Shown here piece after piece: positions 6,314 through 6,355 of a stretch of DNA of 6,355 bases. The DNA is from Alphaproteobacteria bacterium (GTDB taxonomy: Bacteria; Pseudomonadota; Alphaproteobacteria; Rickettsiales; UBA998). Position 1 is the stretch's first letter, and each line of letters starts with the position of its first letter. The translations under genes were made by a program, and so were the position numbers. The DNA is taken from NCBI GenBank assembly GCA_021730835.1, contig JAKFYP010000120.1, positions 1 to 6,355 on the forward strand, written 5' to 3'. The notes under the pieces were generated by a model, which did no database searches, had not been told where the DNA came from, and saw only the letters and a list, made by a program, of their open reading frames with translations.

Positions 6314-6340
6314 CACAGCATCCCACAGGTGGATGCTGTG
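6314..6340 (+). repeat. Palindromic repeat copy 3
   Basis: Arms CACAGCATCC and GGATGCTGTG pair over ten bases around CACAGGT. Compared with copy 1, the outer stem bases differ on both sides and still pair. Confidence 0.75.
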
Positions 6341-6355
6341 AGGCGGCGCGCCCGC

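Larger units (their letters stand above)
6232..6349. repeat. Palindrome array enclosed by a GC-rich inverted repeat
   Basis: GCGCCGC (6232-6238) and GCGGCGC (6343-6349) are perfect complements. They flank three copies of a palindrome sharing the arms GCATCC/GGATGC and a seven-base loop. The first copy is inverted relative to the other two, so it can also pair with the third over 19 bases. The second and third copies share upstream spacer sequence (TCTTTATAAGACA against TCTTTTATGACA), so they form a direct repeat of about 38 bases. The array may continue past the window edge. Confidence 0.7.

Noticed and set aside
6239..6340. Possible CRISPR array
   Set aside because: The repeats are self-complementary, one copy is inverted, and the spacers are only about 12-13 bases and similar to each other.

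Overview
The window looks like a chromosomal segment of an alphaproteobacterium. IspG has the form typical of that class (CPGC, then PVWR, then MGCIVNGPGE), glutathione synthase is close in length and motifs to the proteobacterial enzyme, and the order HTH membrane protein - ispG - hisS is, from general knowledge, common in alphaproteobacteria. I cannot name a genus.

Layout. (1) 1-114 is the C-terminal end of an IS4-type transposase, and the right end of the insertion sequence follows it. A short open stretch to 234 may be the tail of a gene the element interrupted. (2) 246-3186 is a tight forward operon: an FMN-dependent nitronate monooxygenase/FabK-like protein, a RodZ-like HTH membrane protein, and IspG of the MEP isoprenoid pathway. 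Both junctions are 4-base ATGA overlaps. (3) 3187-4839, on the reverse strand, is a 550-residue protein of unknown function. It abuts ispG stop to stop, has its own promoter, and carries a GYSIG motif that resembles a nucleophile elbow. (4) 4960-5090 is a decayed hisS (histidyl-tRNA synthetase). It keeps the N-terminus and the motif-2 region, but the roughly 60 codons between them are gone and the pieces lie in three frames. (5) 5110-6054, on the reverse strand, is glutathione synthase gshB. (6) 6055-6355 has no gene but is densely structured. It holds the gshB promoter, an inverted-repeat-bounded block of about 133 bp with a three-way-junction fold and a competing 12-bp hairpin, and then three copies of a GCATCC...GGATGC palindrome enclosed by a GC-rich inverted repeat.

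How it fits together. The ispG-hisS neighbourhood appears to have been broken. A lower-GC-looking gene of unknown origin sits between ispG and the hisS remnant, and gshB now follows in the opposite orientation. With a transposase end on one side and palindromic repeats on the other, this looks like a rearranged, repeat-rich part of a genome. A full hisS must exist elsewhere if the organism is viable. The strongest points for follow-up are the hisS remnant, the unknown 550-residue protein, and the two structured blocks at the right edge.
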